DNA of 10,180 nucleotides from an uncultured Asticcacaulis sp. Lineage in GTDB: Bacteria; Pseudomonadota; Alphaproteobacteria; Caulobacterales; Caulobacteraceae. The notes under the pieces are model-generated. The model did no database searches, had not been told where the DNA came from, and was given only the letters and a program-made list of their open reading frames with translations. Each line of letters opens with the position of its first letter. The first letter of the stretch is position 1. Made by a program: the position numbers and the translations under genes. The stretch covers positions 1 through 10,180 of the forward strand of contig CAMLPZ010000147.1 of assembly GCA_946482045.1 (NCBI GenBank), read 5' to 3'. Shown here piece by piece: positions 1 through 6,388 of this stretch.

Positions 1-1
1 A

Positions 2-253
2 ATCGGCGACAATGCGCTGATCGGTATCGGTTCGATCATCCTCAACCGCGCGGTTATCGGCCGCGACAGCATCGTCGGCGCCGGTTCGCTGGTGCCGGAG
101 GGTAAGACCTATCCGGATTGTGTGCTGCTTCTCGGTTCACCGGCGCGGGTGGCGCGCGAACTGACGCCGGAGCAGATCGCCGGTCTCAAGTGCTCGGCCG
201 AACATTATGTCGGTAATGCAAGACGGTTCGCAGCAGAGCTTACGGAACTATGA
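2..253 (+). CDS. gamma-carbonic-anhydrase-like hexapeptide-repeat protein, 3' end (left-truncated)
   Basis: The open frame enters from the left edge and ends at a TGA, giving 83 C-terminal residues. It begins with tandem hexapeptide units ([30 protein letters not shown]) that build a left-handed beta-helix. These are followed by the [12 protein letters not shown] segment and a C-terminal helix ([12 protein letters not shown]) typical of the YrdA/PaaY/gamma-carbonic-anhydrase branch of the hexapeptide transferases. The family forms trimers with metal-binding histidines. Those histidines would lie upstream of the window, so whether this protein keeps them, and so carbonic anhydrase activity, cannot be judged. 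Its last 6 bases overlap the last 6 bases of rnhA, which converges from the other strand. The family call is firm; the precise function is not. Confidence 0.85.
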   Translation: MGDNALIGIGSIILNRAVIGRDSIVGAGSLVPEGKTYPDCVLLLGSPARVARELTPEQIAGLKCSAEHYVGNARRFAAELTEL

Positions 254-697
254 CGCCAGCCGCGCCTCAGTAATGCCCTTGTTGGCCAACTGGTCGGCGC
301 GTTCGTTGAACTCGTGGCCGGCGTGACCCTTGACCCAATGCCACTTGATCTTGTGCGCTTTGGTCGCCGCGTCGAGGCGCATCCACAGGTCGTCATTCTT
401 GACCGGCTTCTTGTCGGCCGTCTTCCAGCCGCGTGCCTTCCAGCCGTGGATCCACTCCTTGATGCCCTTCAGGACATATTGGCTGTCGGCGTGCAGTTCG
501 ACCTCGCACGGCTTTTTGAGCGCCTCAAGCGCAGCGATGACCGCCATCAGTTCCATGCGGTTGTTGGTCGTATTGGCCTCATAGCCATAGAGTTCCTTCT
601 CATGGCCATTGGCCATGAGGATAGCGCCCCAGCCGCCAGGGCCGGGATTACCCTTACACGCGCCGTCGGTGTAGATGGTGACCTTGCTCATGGTCAT
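248..697 (-). CDS. rnhA: ribonuclease HI
   Basis: This 149-residue protein has the length of a bacterial RNase HI, which cuts the RNA strand of RNA-DNA hybrids using Mg2+ (primer and R-loop removal, cytoplasmic). The motif [16 protein letters not shown] carries Asp11; NNRMELMAV carries Glu49; HADSQYV carries Asp71; [14 protein letters not shown] carries His125 and Asp135. Together these are the complete D-E-D-D catalytic set plus the mobile histidine. The basic stretch [15 protein letters not shown] (about 86-100) matches the substrate-binding handle. Its ATG overlaps the ispH stop as ATGA, and no Shine-Dalgarno precedes it, so translation is probably coupled to ispH. A second in-frame ATG at codon 3 is an equally possible start. 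The TAG stop overlaps the convergent upstream gene. Confidence 0.96.
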   Translation of the reverse strand: MTMSKVTIYTDGACKGNPGPGGWGAILMANGHEKELYGYEANTTNNRMELMAVIAALEALKKPCEVELHADSQYVLKGIKEWIHGWKARGWKTADKKPVKNDDLWMRLDAATKAHKIKWHWVKGHAGHEFNERADQLANKGITEARLAS

Positions 698-1638
698 GCT
701 TGCGTAAGGACGCGCGGCAGCTTGAAGGTCACGGTTTCCTGGACGCCGGAATTTTCGATGACCTCGGCATCGAACCGCTCGGTCACTGCCTTGACCAGGT
801 CTGTGATCAGGTTTTCAGGCGCCGAGGCGCCGGCGGAAATACCTAAGACCTTCACGCCGTCGAACCATGACCAGTCGACGTTGCTGGCGTCATCAACCAG
901 GTAGGCCGCGCGCGCGCCGGCGCGCATGGCGACCTCGACCAGGCGCTGCGAGTTCGATGACTTGGCCGAGCCGATGACCAGTACCAGGTCGCATTCGGCG
1001 CTTATGTCCTTGACGGCGTCCTGGCGGTTGGTGGTGGCGTAGCAGATGTCTTCCTTGTGCGGCACGGCGATCTGCGGAAAGCGCGCTTTCAGCACGCCGA
1101 CGATTTCAGATGTATCGTCGACCGACAGGGTGGTCTGGGTGACGAAGGCGAGATTGGCCGGATCAATCGGCGTGAAGGCGCGCGCGTCCTCGACCGTTTC
1201 GATCAGCTTGACGACACCTTCGGGCAATTGGCCCATGGTGCCGATGACTTCGGGATGGCCAGCGTGGCCGATCAGCACGATCTCGCGGCCTTCGCTGTAG
1301 TGGCGCTCGGCCTCGACATGGACCTTGGAAACCAGCGGGCAGGTGGCGTCTAAGAAGAACATCTTGCGCGATTGCGCTTCGGCCGGGACCGACTTCGGCA
1401 CGCCGTGGGCCGAAAAGACCACGGGCCGGTCGGGCGGGCACTGGTCCAGCTCTTTGACGAAGACGGCGCCAAGCGCTTTCAGGCGGTCGACGACGTGGCG
1501 GTTGTGGACGATCTCGTGGCGCACATAGACGGGCGCACCGTAGAGCTCGAGCGCACGCTCGACAATCTGGATGGCGCGGTCGACGCCGGCGCAGAAACCG
1601 CGCGGCGTAGCGAGATAGACTTTCAAAGAAGCGGACAT
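694..1638 (-). CDS. ispH: 4-hydroxy-3-methylbut-2-enyl diphosphate reductase
   Basis: This is the last enzyme of the MEP isoprenoid pathway. It reduces HMBPP to IPP and DMAPP with a [4Fe-4S] cluster. From the chosen ATG it has 314 residues, the usual IspH length. The three cluster cysteines are visible: [11 protein letters not shown] (Cys16), LDATCPLV (Cys100) and [11 protein letters not shown] (Cys199). Diphosphate-binding histidines are His45 (EIVHNRHVV), His78 (SAHGV) and His128. Glu130, in [11 protein letters not shown], is the proton-relay glutamate of the family. The SSN motif (227-229) and the [10 protein letters not shown] segment also fit. The start is uncertain. This ATG has GAGG only 3 bases upstream, while the frame also opens at a GTG at 1674 that would add 12 residues behind a weak GGA. 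The alignable fold begins at [12 protein letters not shown], so I prefer the shorter form. It is followed by rnhA with an ATGA overlap. Confidence 0.96.
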   Translation of the reverse strand: MSASLKVYLATPRGFCAGVDRAIQIVERALELYGAPVYVRHEIVHNRHVVDRLKALGAVFVKELDQCPPDRPVVFSAHGVPKSVPAEAQSRKMFFLDATCPLVSKVHVEAERHYSEGREIVLIGHAGHPEVIGTMGQLPEGVVKLIETVEDARAFTPIDPANLAFVTQTTLSVDDTSEIVGVLKARFPQIAVPHKEDICYATTNRQDAVKDISAECDLVLVIGSAKSSNSQRLVEVAMRAGARAAYLVDDASNVDWSWFDGVKVLGISAGASAPENLITDLVKAVTERFDAEVIENSGVQETVTFKLPRVLTQA

Positions 1639-1854
1639 GTCCCTCACATAAGGCCTTTTCGGCGCTTTCGCCACATCATTCCGAAGGTGTCGGACCGGAA
1701 GTTGTTCCGCCGTGATTTGGCCGCAGTCCGCCGATAAAACCCTTTGAAATTGCCCGCGCAGGCGTTACACATCGCCTAACGGCGCCGCTTCTACGGGGGA
1801 AGGGCAGGCCGGCAGTGACCCCGGCAACGCTGAATGTCCCAGGATAGGTTGTTC

Positions 1855-2514
1855 ATGATCTCTTCGTCGCGCCTTTTTCTTTCCGGCCTGTGTCTGGCGG
1901 TAGCGCTGAGTGCGGCATCCACGCCAGTCCTGGCGCAAAGCCGTGGCGGTGGTGACGAAGAAACCGCCGAGGACAAGGCTAAGAAGGACGACGAATGGGG
2001 TGAGCGTACGCTCAACCTAAGGAAGCTGAAGGCCGAAGGTCCATGCCCATACGTCAAGGTGCTATACGACGCGGCGCGCTATCATGAGTTCAAGGACAAC
2101 AGGGAAGCCACCAGCGCCGCCATGTGGACCGGTGAGATCAATGGCGTGACCTCCGACTGCGCCTATAAGGGCGGCGATCCGATCGAAGTCGCCATGGATA
2201 TCGGCTTTTCCCTCGGTCGCGGCCCCCAGGCCGATGGCCAGACCAAGACCTACCGTTACTGGATTGCCGTGACGGAGAGGGACCAAACCGTCCTGGCCAA
2301 GCAGTGGTTCGACCTGCCGGTTACCTTTGCGCCGGGCCAGCAGCGCGCCGACGTCAATACGCGTCTCGACGGCATTGTAATCCCGCGCGCCGATGTCTCG
2401 GTGTCGGGCTCGAACTTTGAAATCCTTGTCGGCTTCGAAGTGACGCCGCAAATGGCCACCTTCAACCGCGAAGGCAAGCACTTCCGCTACGTTTCGGGCG
2501 CCGAGCAGCAATAG
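1855..2514 (+). CDS. uncharacterised exported (periplasmic) protein
   Basis: I do not recognise a named family. From the ATG at 1855 the product has 219 residues. It starts with a signal peptide: a basic N-end (MISSSRLF), a hydrophobic core (about 8-22) and a type I signal peptidase site after PVLA (residue 27). A charged linker (about 33-49) follows, rich in Glu, Asp and Lys. The mature domain has two cysteines, in EGPCPYVKVLYDAARY (Cys64) and VTSDCAYKGGDP (Cys102), which could form a disulfide. It also has a beta-rich stretch with GFSLGRGP, TKTYRYWIAVTERD and QWFDLPVTFAPGQQ. The frame opens 7 codons earlier at 1834, but that ATG lacks a ribosome site. The one at 1855 has AGG six bases upstream and places the signal peptide correctly. 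Cys13 lies in the signal core but lacks a lipobox. It precedes argS by 65 bases in the same direction. Confidence 0.85.
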   Translation: MISSSRLFLSGLCLAVALSAASTPVLAQSRGGGDEETAEDKAKKDDEWGERTLNLRKLKAEGPCPYVKVLYDAARYHEFKDNREATSAAMWTGEINGVTSDCAYKGGDPIEVAMDIGFSLGRGPQADGQTKTYRYWIAVTERDQTVLAKQWFDLPVTFAPGQQRADVNTRLDGIVIPRADVSVSGSNFEILVGFEVTPQMATFNREGKHFRYVSGAEQQ

Positions 2515-2579
2515 GCTTGTAACGGAAGGCTCAGGTGCGTAAAGGGAGCGGGATTTCTCGAGCCCTTTATGGATTGTCC

Positions 2580-4403
2580 ATGTCCGACGCCTTCGCCCAA
2601 TCCCAAGACTTCAAGACGCAATTGACGACGGCGGCTGCGGCGGCCTTTACCGCCGAGGGCTTTGATGCCTCTGCCGGTCGCGTCAATGCGTCCGACCGTC
2701 CGGACCTGGCCGATTTCCAATGCAATGGCGCCCTGGCCGTCGCCAAGCAGGCCAAGGCCAATCCGCGTGACGTCGCCGGCCGGATCGTTGCGCACTTTGT
2801 CGATGATGCCCGTTTGAAGAGCACTGACATCGCCGGTCCCGGCTTTCTCAACTTCGTCCTGTCGGAAGGCGCTTTGAGCGACCGCGCCAATGCGCTGGCG
2901 GCCGACCCTAGAGTCGGCGCGCCCAGTGTCGCGTCAAAGCGTAAGGTCATCATCGACTATGGCGGCCCCAACGTCGCCAAGGAAATGCACATTGGCCACC
3001 TGCGCACCGCGGTCATCGGCGAGAGCCTTAAGCGCGTCATGCGCTATATGGGCGACGAAGTCATGGGCGACGCCCACTTCGGCGACTGGGGCTATCAGAT
3101 GGGCCTGCTGATTCTGGCGCTGAGCGAAGAGCAGCCGAGCTTGCCGTATTTTGACGATGCTTATACGGGCGACTATCCGTCCGAGCCGCCGGTGTCCTTG
3201 GCCGACCTGGGGCGCCTATACCCCCTGGCGTCGAACAAGGGCAAGACCGACGCTGATTACCGCGACCGGGCGCGCAAGGCGACGAAGGAACTGCAAGCGG
3301 GACGGCGCGGCTATCGCGCCCTGTGGCAGCATTTCGTTACCGTCAGCCGCGAAGCCCTGATCCGCGACTATGGTGCGCTCGGCGTCTCGTTCGACTGGTG
3401 GAAGGGCGAATCGGACGCAGACCCCTATATCGAAGGCATGGTTGCAGAGCTAAAGGCCAAGGGGCTGCTGGTCGAGGACGCTGGCGCCCAGGTCGTACAC
3501 GTCGCCAAGCCCGGCGAGACGCGTAAGAAGAAGCTCGACGACGGCTCGGTCATCGAAGTCCCGAGCCCGCCGCCGTTGTTGGTCGTGTCGTCGGAAGGTT
3601 CGGCCATGTACGGCACGACCGACGTCGCCACCATCGTCCAGCGCCAGAAGGAATATGGTCCAGACCTCAGCCTCTATATTGTCGACCAGCGCCAGGCCGA
3701 GCATTTCGAGCAGGTCTTCCGTACCGCCTACCTGGCGGGTTTCGCCAGGGAAGGCGAACTGGAGCATGCCGCCAACGGGACGGTCAACGGACCTGATGGC
3801 ACGCCGTTCAAGACGCGCGATGGTGGTACGCTTAAATTAGGTGACCTGATCGCCCAGGCGGTTGAGAAGGCGACGGAGCGGCTGCACGAGGCGGGGCTGG
3901 GCGAGGGGCTGGCCGAAGCCGAATTCGCCGACACAGCGCACAAGGTGGCGGTTGCCGCGTTGAAGTTCGCCGAACTGTCCAATCACCGCCTGACCAACTA
4001 CATTTTCGACCTAGATCGTTTCACTAGCTTCGAAGGCAAGACCGGGCCGTATCTGCTCTATCAGGCCGTACGGATCAAATCGATCCTGCGCAAGGCACGC
4101 GAGCAGGGCGTGGCCGCCGGGACAATCACCGTCACCCAGCCGGCGGAACGCGAACTGGTGCTCCTGCTCGATGCGTTCGACGCGGCGCTCAAGGAAACCT
4201 ACGTCAAGCGTGCGCCGAACCTGCTGGCCGACCATACCTACCGTCTGGCCCAGGCGTTTTCGAAGTTCTACGCCGCTTGTCCGGTCTTGCTTGGCGACGA
4301 TGCGGCGCTTAAGGCCTCGCGCCTCGGGTTGGTCCAACTGACGCTGCGCCAGCTCGAATTGGGGCTGGACCTGATGGGCATGTCGGCGCCCGACCAGATG
4401 TAG
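2580..4403 (+). CDS. argS: arginyl-tRNA synthetase
   Basis: This class I synthetase charges tRNA-Arg with arginine in the cytoplasm. It has 607 residues from the ATG at 2580. The N-terminal tRNA D-loop-recognition (Arg_S N) domain spans about 1-115, including [18 protein letters not shown] and GPGFLNFVL. The Rossmann catalytic core follows with [15 protein letters not shown], where the HIGH signature is at 137-140. [14 protein letters not shown] and [15 protein letters not shown] (366-380) are also family motifs. The second signature is the degenerate [15 protein letters not shown] (409-423) that replaces KMSK in many ArgRS. The DALR anticodon-binding domain runs from about 480 to the end and closes with the typical [13 protein letters not shown]. 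The frame also opens at a GTG (2535), but conserved similarity begins after the ATG, which has GGA six bases upstream. Transcription probably ends at the hairpin just after the stop. Confidence 0.97.
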   Translation: MSDAFAQSQDFKTQLTTAAAAAFTAEGFDASAGRVNASDRPDLADFQCNGALAVAKQAKANPRDVAGRIVAHFVDDARLKSTDIAGPGFLNFVLSEGALSDRANALAADPRVGAPSVASKRKVIIDYGGPNVAKEMHIGHLRTAVIGESLKRVMRYMGDEVMGDAHFGDWGYQMGLLILALSEEQPSLPYFDDAYTGDYPSEPPVSLADLGRLYPLASNKGKTDADYRDRARKATKELQAGRRGYRALWQHFVTVSREALIRDYGALGVSFDWWKGESDADPYIEGMVAELKAKGLLVEDAGAQVVHVAKPGETRKKKLDDGSVIEVPSPPPLLVVSSEGSAMYGTTDVATIVQRQKEYGPDLSLYIVDQRQAEHFEQVFRTAYLAGFAREGELEHAANGTVNGPDGTPFKTRDGGTLKLGDLIAQAVEKATERLHEAGLGEGLAEAEFADTAHKVAVAALKFAELSNHRLTNYIFDLDRFTSFEGKTGPYLLYQAVRIKSILRKAREQGVAAGTITVTQPAERELVLLLDAFDAALKETYVKRAPNLLADHTYRLAQAFSKFYAACPVLLGDDAALKASRLGLVQLTLRQLELGLDLMGMSAPDQM

Positions 4404-4437
4404 AAAAGGCGGGGCATTTGCCCCGCCTTGTCATTTA
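4404..4437. terminator. bidirectional intrinsic terminator between argS and the convergent zinc-ribbon gene
   Basis: A perfect 10-base-pair stem lies here: AAGGCGGGGC (4406-4415), loop ATTT, GCCCCGCCTT (4420-4429). It starts two bases after the argS stop codon and ends five bases before the stop of the gene on the other strand. Read leftward, the stem is flanked by a T-rich run (TTTTCTA), a good intrinsic terminator for the minus-strand gene. Read rightward, the tail is CTTGTCATTT, a weaker U-tract for argS. The stem is certain from the sequence; its use in both directions is inferred. Confidence 0.85.
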
Positions 4438-4785
4438 AAAATCGAATATGTCGCCGAGGTCGAAGCCTTTTTTCTTTTTCTTGTAGGGCTGGCCGTACTT
4501 GTCGTAGCCGTACTTCTTATGATCGTCGTCATCGTCGTCGTACTTATACGGCTTGTGGTACTGCGGCTGCTGATAGTGTGGCGGCGGCGCCTGATGTTGG
4601 GGCTGTTGATACTGAGGCGCGGACGACGGCATGGGCGCGTGACCCTGCGCCAGGCCGATAAGCTTTTCCAGCTCGCCGCGATCCAGCCATACGCCTTTGC
4701 ACTGGCTGCAGACGTCGATGAGGATTCCTTCGCGCAAAACTTCGCGGAACGCACCCTGACAAACGGGGCAGGTGATGGCGGACAT
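4435..4785 (-). CDS. zf-TFIIB-type zinc-ribbon protein with low-complexity tail
   Basis: This is a 116-residue protein. Residues 1-45 form a zinc ribbon of the zf-TFIIB (PF13453-like) type. It has CPVC (Cys6/Cys9), then CSQCKGVWLDRGELEKL with Cys26/Cys29 and the family's hallmark WLDRGEL. Residues about 50-80 are rich in Gln, Pro, Tyr and His. They are followed by six aspartates (about 83-88), a KKYGYDKYGQPYKKKKK basic/tyrosine stretch and a terminal hydrophobic-acidic tag GFDLGDIFDF. Related proteins I recall share the charged repeats and the DxFDF-like ending. No enzymatic residues are visible, so it is probably a small zinc-binding accessory protein of unknown partner. The ATG has an excellent ribosome site (AAGGAG, 5-base spacing). 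It ends at the shared terminator with argS. Confidence 0.9.
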   Translation of the reverse strand: MSAITCPVCQGAFREVLREGILIDVCSQCKGVWLDRGELEKLIGLAQGHAPMPSSAPQYQQPQHQAPPPHYQQPQYHKPYKYDDDDDDHKKYGYDKYGQPYKKKKKGFDLGDIFDF

Positions 4786-4881
4786 GGCTTCTCCTTCAAT
4801 AGCTTAGAGACTCGACATCGGGTTTTAACCGCCGGTTTCAAGACGCCCGGCGCAGAAAATCGACTTTGTATCCGAAAGCTG

Positions 4882-4909
4882 CTGACAAAGGCGTGAAGTT
4901 GGGTTTAAC
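4882..4909 (+). promoter_or_regulatory. candidate promoter of the NYN-domain gene
   Basis: CTGACA (4882-4887, five of six matches to TTGACA) is followed after 16 bases by TTTAAC (4904-4909, four of six to TATAAT), 30 bases before the NYN start codon. The region lies between two divergent genes, so a promoter for each direction is expected nearby. This is a by-eye match only, and alphaproteobacterial sigma factors are tolerant, so confidence is low. No comparably good pair was found for the opposite strand. Confidence 0.3.
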
Positions 4910-4938
4910 TGTTACCGGAAGATTAACGGCGGGTTGTC

Positions 4939-5688
4939 ATGGCGGGGCGTGAAGGCAAGGGAACCGGTAAGATGCCGCCGAAATCCGGCGGCTGGACCTT
5001 TCCGCTGTTCCGCAAACGCGCCGCCTTCTATATCGACGGGTTCAACCTCTACCACGCCGTCGATGCCTATAAGCGCCCCTATCTGAAATGGCTGAACCTC
5101 AAGGCGCTCGGCCGTGCGATCGCGCCGAAGTCCGAGGCCGTTAAGCGCGTCGTCTGGTGCTCGGCTATCCGCCCGCAGTCCAAGAGCAAGATCAAGCGCC
5201 ACGAAGATTATATGAAGGCGCTGAAGGCCCAGGGCGTCATCTGCCGCATGGGCCATTTTGTCCACGCGACGGACGGCTGCAATTCGTGTGGCCACAAATG
5301 GCAGCTTTCCGTCGAGAAGCAGGGCGATGTAAACCTTGCCCTGTCGATCGCGGCCGATGCCGAGGACGACCTGTTCGATGTCTGCTATCTGGTGACGGCG
5401 GACGGCGACCATGCCGCGACCGCGCGCTATCTCAAGGAACGCTTCCCGAAGAAGAAGCTGGTCCTGGTGACGCCGCCCGGCCGCTATCACAACCGCCATA
5501 TCGAGCGCCTGGCCGATGCATGCATCGAAATCGAGACGCACCATCTCGAAGCGTCGCTGCTGCCGGAGATGACCAAGGTGCGTAAGCGCCTGCTGCGACG
5601 GCCCGACATCATCAGCCGGCCGGAGCAGTACGATCCGCCGCAGGTCCGGCAAAAGGCCCACCTGCGCCTGATCGTCAATAATGGCTGA
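4939..5688 (+). CDS. NYN-domain (PIN-like fold) protein with CxxC insertion
   Basis: This is a 249-residue protein of the NYN/LabA/DUF88 superfamily, whose fold is that of metal-dependent PIN/FEN nucleases. The first strand is AAFYIDGFNLYHAV, with Asp33 and Asn36, the signature metal-site residues. EKQGDVNLALSIAADA supplies Asp130, and YLVTADGDHAATARYL supplies Asp155 and Asp157. The acidic cluster of an active site is therefore present, though RNase activity is inferred from the fold only. Before the second motif sits CNSCGHKW (Cys114/Cys117), with Cys102 nearby, a small metal-knuckle-like insertion. I recall similar insertions in other bacterial NYN proteins. The C-terminus (about 210-249) is basic and Arg/Pro-rich. 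The start is uncertain: ATG 4939 has only a GGCGGG stretch upstream, and an in-frame ATG at 4972 is possible. Its end overlaps the next gene by 8 bases. Confidence 0.85.
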   Translation: MAGREGKGTGKMPPKSGGWTFPLFRKRAAFYIDGFNLYHAVDAYKRPYLKWLNLKALGRAIAPKSEAVKRVVWCSAIRPQSKSKIKRHEDYMKALKAQGVICRMGHFVHATDGCNSCGHKWQLSVEKQGDVNLALSIAADAEDDLFDVCYLVTADGDHAATARYLKERFPKKKLVLVTPPGRYHNRHIERLADACIEIETHHLEASLLPEMTKVRKRLLRRPDIISRPEQYDPPQVRQKAHLRLIVNNG

Positions 5689-6136
5689 GGCCTTCGAAGA
5701 CCGGTTGTATGCGCTGATCGCGGAATATGCAGAAGACCCGGCGGATATCGAGTATTTCAAAGCCAAGGGCGACGCAGCGTTTGTATTCGCCGACCTGAAA
5801 TTCGACTACGAGTATCTGGACGATGCTCTCTTTGCGCTGATGACCGAATTCGGCGTTCCAATGCCTTATAGCAATTCTAAGCCTCAGGGCAGCCTGTTTT
5901 CAGCGGGATACTGGGAACTCAGGGAAGTGACCGTCGGCGAGCTGAAACAGTCTGTACTTTCCGGACGATGGCCCGAGGGTGCTTGGTCATATCATCGAAA
6001 GCGCTGGTGGGATCATGTCTTCACCGCCATCATGTTGCCGATTTCGATGATTGCCGGCATTGTTCTCATGCCGGTTCTGCTGATTATGGCCGTAGGAGCT
6101 TGGCTCTTCAACCGCGTTTTCCGAAAGCCCGCTTGA
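5681..6136 (+). CDS. small membrane protein with DUF1493/acyl-carrier-like N-terminal domain
   Basis: This is a 151-residue protein. Residues about 1-65 have the look of an acyl-carrier-type helical fold: acidic helices, then DYEYLDDALFALMTEFGVPMP, which lines up with helix II of ACPs (LDxxELVxALEEEFGVxIP). The phosphopantetheine serine is missing (a tyrosine is near that place). YWELREVTVGELKQSVLSGRW (quoted here only as its core, VTVGELKQSVLSGRW, about 83-97) resembles the end of DUF1493 proteins, so I suggest that family tentatively. A basic, Trp-rich stretch (HRKRWWDH) leads into a long hydrophobic region (about 112-140, one long or two short membrane segments) and a basic C-terminus RVFRKPA. 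No Shine-Dalgarno is seen. The start lies inside the end of the NYN gene (8-base overlap), so translational coupling is likely. Function is unknown. Confidence 0.75.
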   Translation: MAEAFEDRLYALIAEYAEDPADIEYFKAKGDAAFVFADLKFDYEYLDDALFALMTEFGVPMPYSNSKPQGSLFSAGYWELREVTVGELKQSVLSGRWPEGAWSYHRKRWWDHVFTAIMLPISMIAGIVLMPVLLIMAVGAWLFNRVFRKPA

Positions 6137-6172
6137 CTCTTAACCTGCCGCAGCGCACAAGGATTGCACTCT

Positions 6173-6253
6173 CGCGGGAGAGAGCGTGACTCGCATTCGT
6201 CACGCCGCCGAAGGCGCAACCGCCCCGGAAACGCTCAGGCACAAAGGACCGCG
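6173..6253 (+). promoter_or_regulatory. glycine riboswitch, aptamer 1 of a tandem pair
   Basis: The class hallmarks are visible in order. P1 is CGCGG (6173-6177) with CCGCG (6249-6253). The conserved GAGAG box is at 6178-6182. A P3 hairpin has GTGAC (6186-6190) with GTCAC (6199-6203). The CCGCCGAAGGCGCAA core starts at about 6205, and CTCAGGCACAAAGGACC is at 6234-6250. It sits directly upstream of the glycine cleavage operon, the classic target, where glycine binding usually switches expression on. CTCT in the leader (6169-6172) can pair with AGAG in the inter-aptamer linker (6255-6258), like the known leader-linker helix of tandem glycine riboswitches. The P2 pairing is imperfect in the standard register. 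Confidence 0.93.
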
Positions 6254-6266
6254 CAGAGACACCAAA

Positions 6267-6353
6267 CGCTGGAAAGTGATGGCTTGCCATCCGCCGACGG
6301 AGCAAAGGCTGTTGCAAAGCAGGCCGAAATCTCTCAGGCTAAAAAGGACAGCG
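6267..6353 (+). promoter_or_regulatory. glycine riboswitch, aptamer 2 of a tandem pair
   Basis: P1 is CGCTG (6267-6271) with CAGCG (6349-6353). The P3 hairpin is GATGGC (6278-6283) with GCCATC (6286-6291). The core CCGCCGACGGAGCAAAG begins at 6291, and the conserved CTCTCAGGCTAAAAAGGACAG spans 6331-6351. The linker to aptamer 1 is only 13 bases (6254-6266), which is normal for the cooperative or interacting tandem arrangement. The usual GGAGAG box reads GGAAAG here (6271-6276), leaving one A-C mismatch against CTCTC in P2. The 3' base of P1 (G6353) is also the first base of the hairpin that runs into the gcvT start codon, a plausible communication point to the expression platform. Confidence 0.93.
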
Positions 6354-6388
6354 GGGGCAGATGATGTTCAGTCGATCTGCGAGCCCCC
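6353..6388 (+). promoter_or_regulatory. GC-rich hairpin abutting the gcvT start codon (likely expression platform)
   Basis: GGGGGC (6353-6358) can pair with GCCCCC (6383-6388), and AGAT (6359-6362) with ATCT (6375-6378). In an alternative register GCAGAT pairs with ATCTGC and the outer Gs with the Cs. The stem ends at the base before the gcvT ATG. There is no U-run after it, so it is not an intrinsic terminator. It is placed to block ribosome access instead. The only Shine-Dalgarno-like bases for gcvT, GCGAG (6379-6383), lie within or beside the stem. Translational control by the riboswitch is therefore the likeliest mode, but this is inferred. Confidence 0.6.

Noticed and set aside
314..904. 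196-codon plus-strand open frame over rnhA/ispH
   Set aside because: It is a shadow of rnhA and ispH, both certain from catalytic motifs.
1675..1854. Possible promoter TTGAAA (1744-1749) with TTACAC (1765-1770) before the exported-protein gene
   Set aside because: The spacing is only 15 bases and the -10 match is poor. A promoter is expected in this 180-base divergent gap, but none can be placed with confidence on either strand.
1882..1905. Lipoprotein signal at Cys13 of the exported protein
   Set aside because: The residues before the cysteine (SGL) do not fit a lipobox, while a good type I cleavage site (VLA) follows the hydrophobic core.
4820..4834. Small palindrome GGTTTTAACC in the divergent gap as an operator
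   Set aside because: It is too short and AT-simple to distinguish from chance, and there is no regulator gene nearby.
4912..5766. 284-codon minus-strand open frame over the NYN gene
   Set aside because: The sense strand has clear NYN motifs and the antisense product has no domain features.
6133..6165. TTGACT (6133-6138) as a -35 element for the riboswitch transcript
   Set aside because: No acceptable -10 lies 16-18 bases downstream, and the hexamer overlaps the stop of the previous gene. The transcript start is left unassigned.
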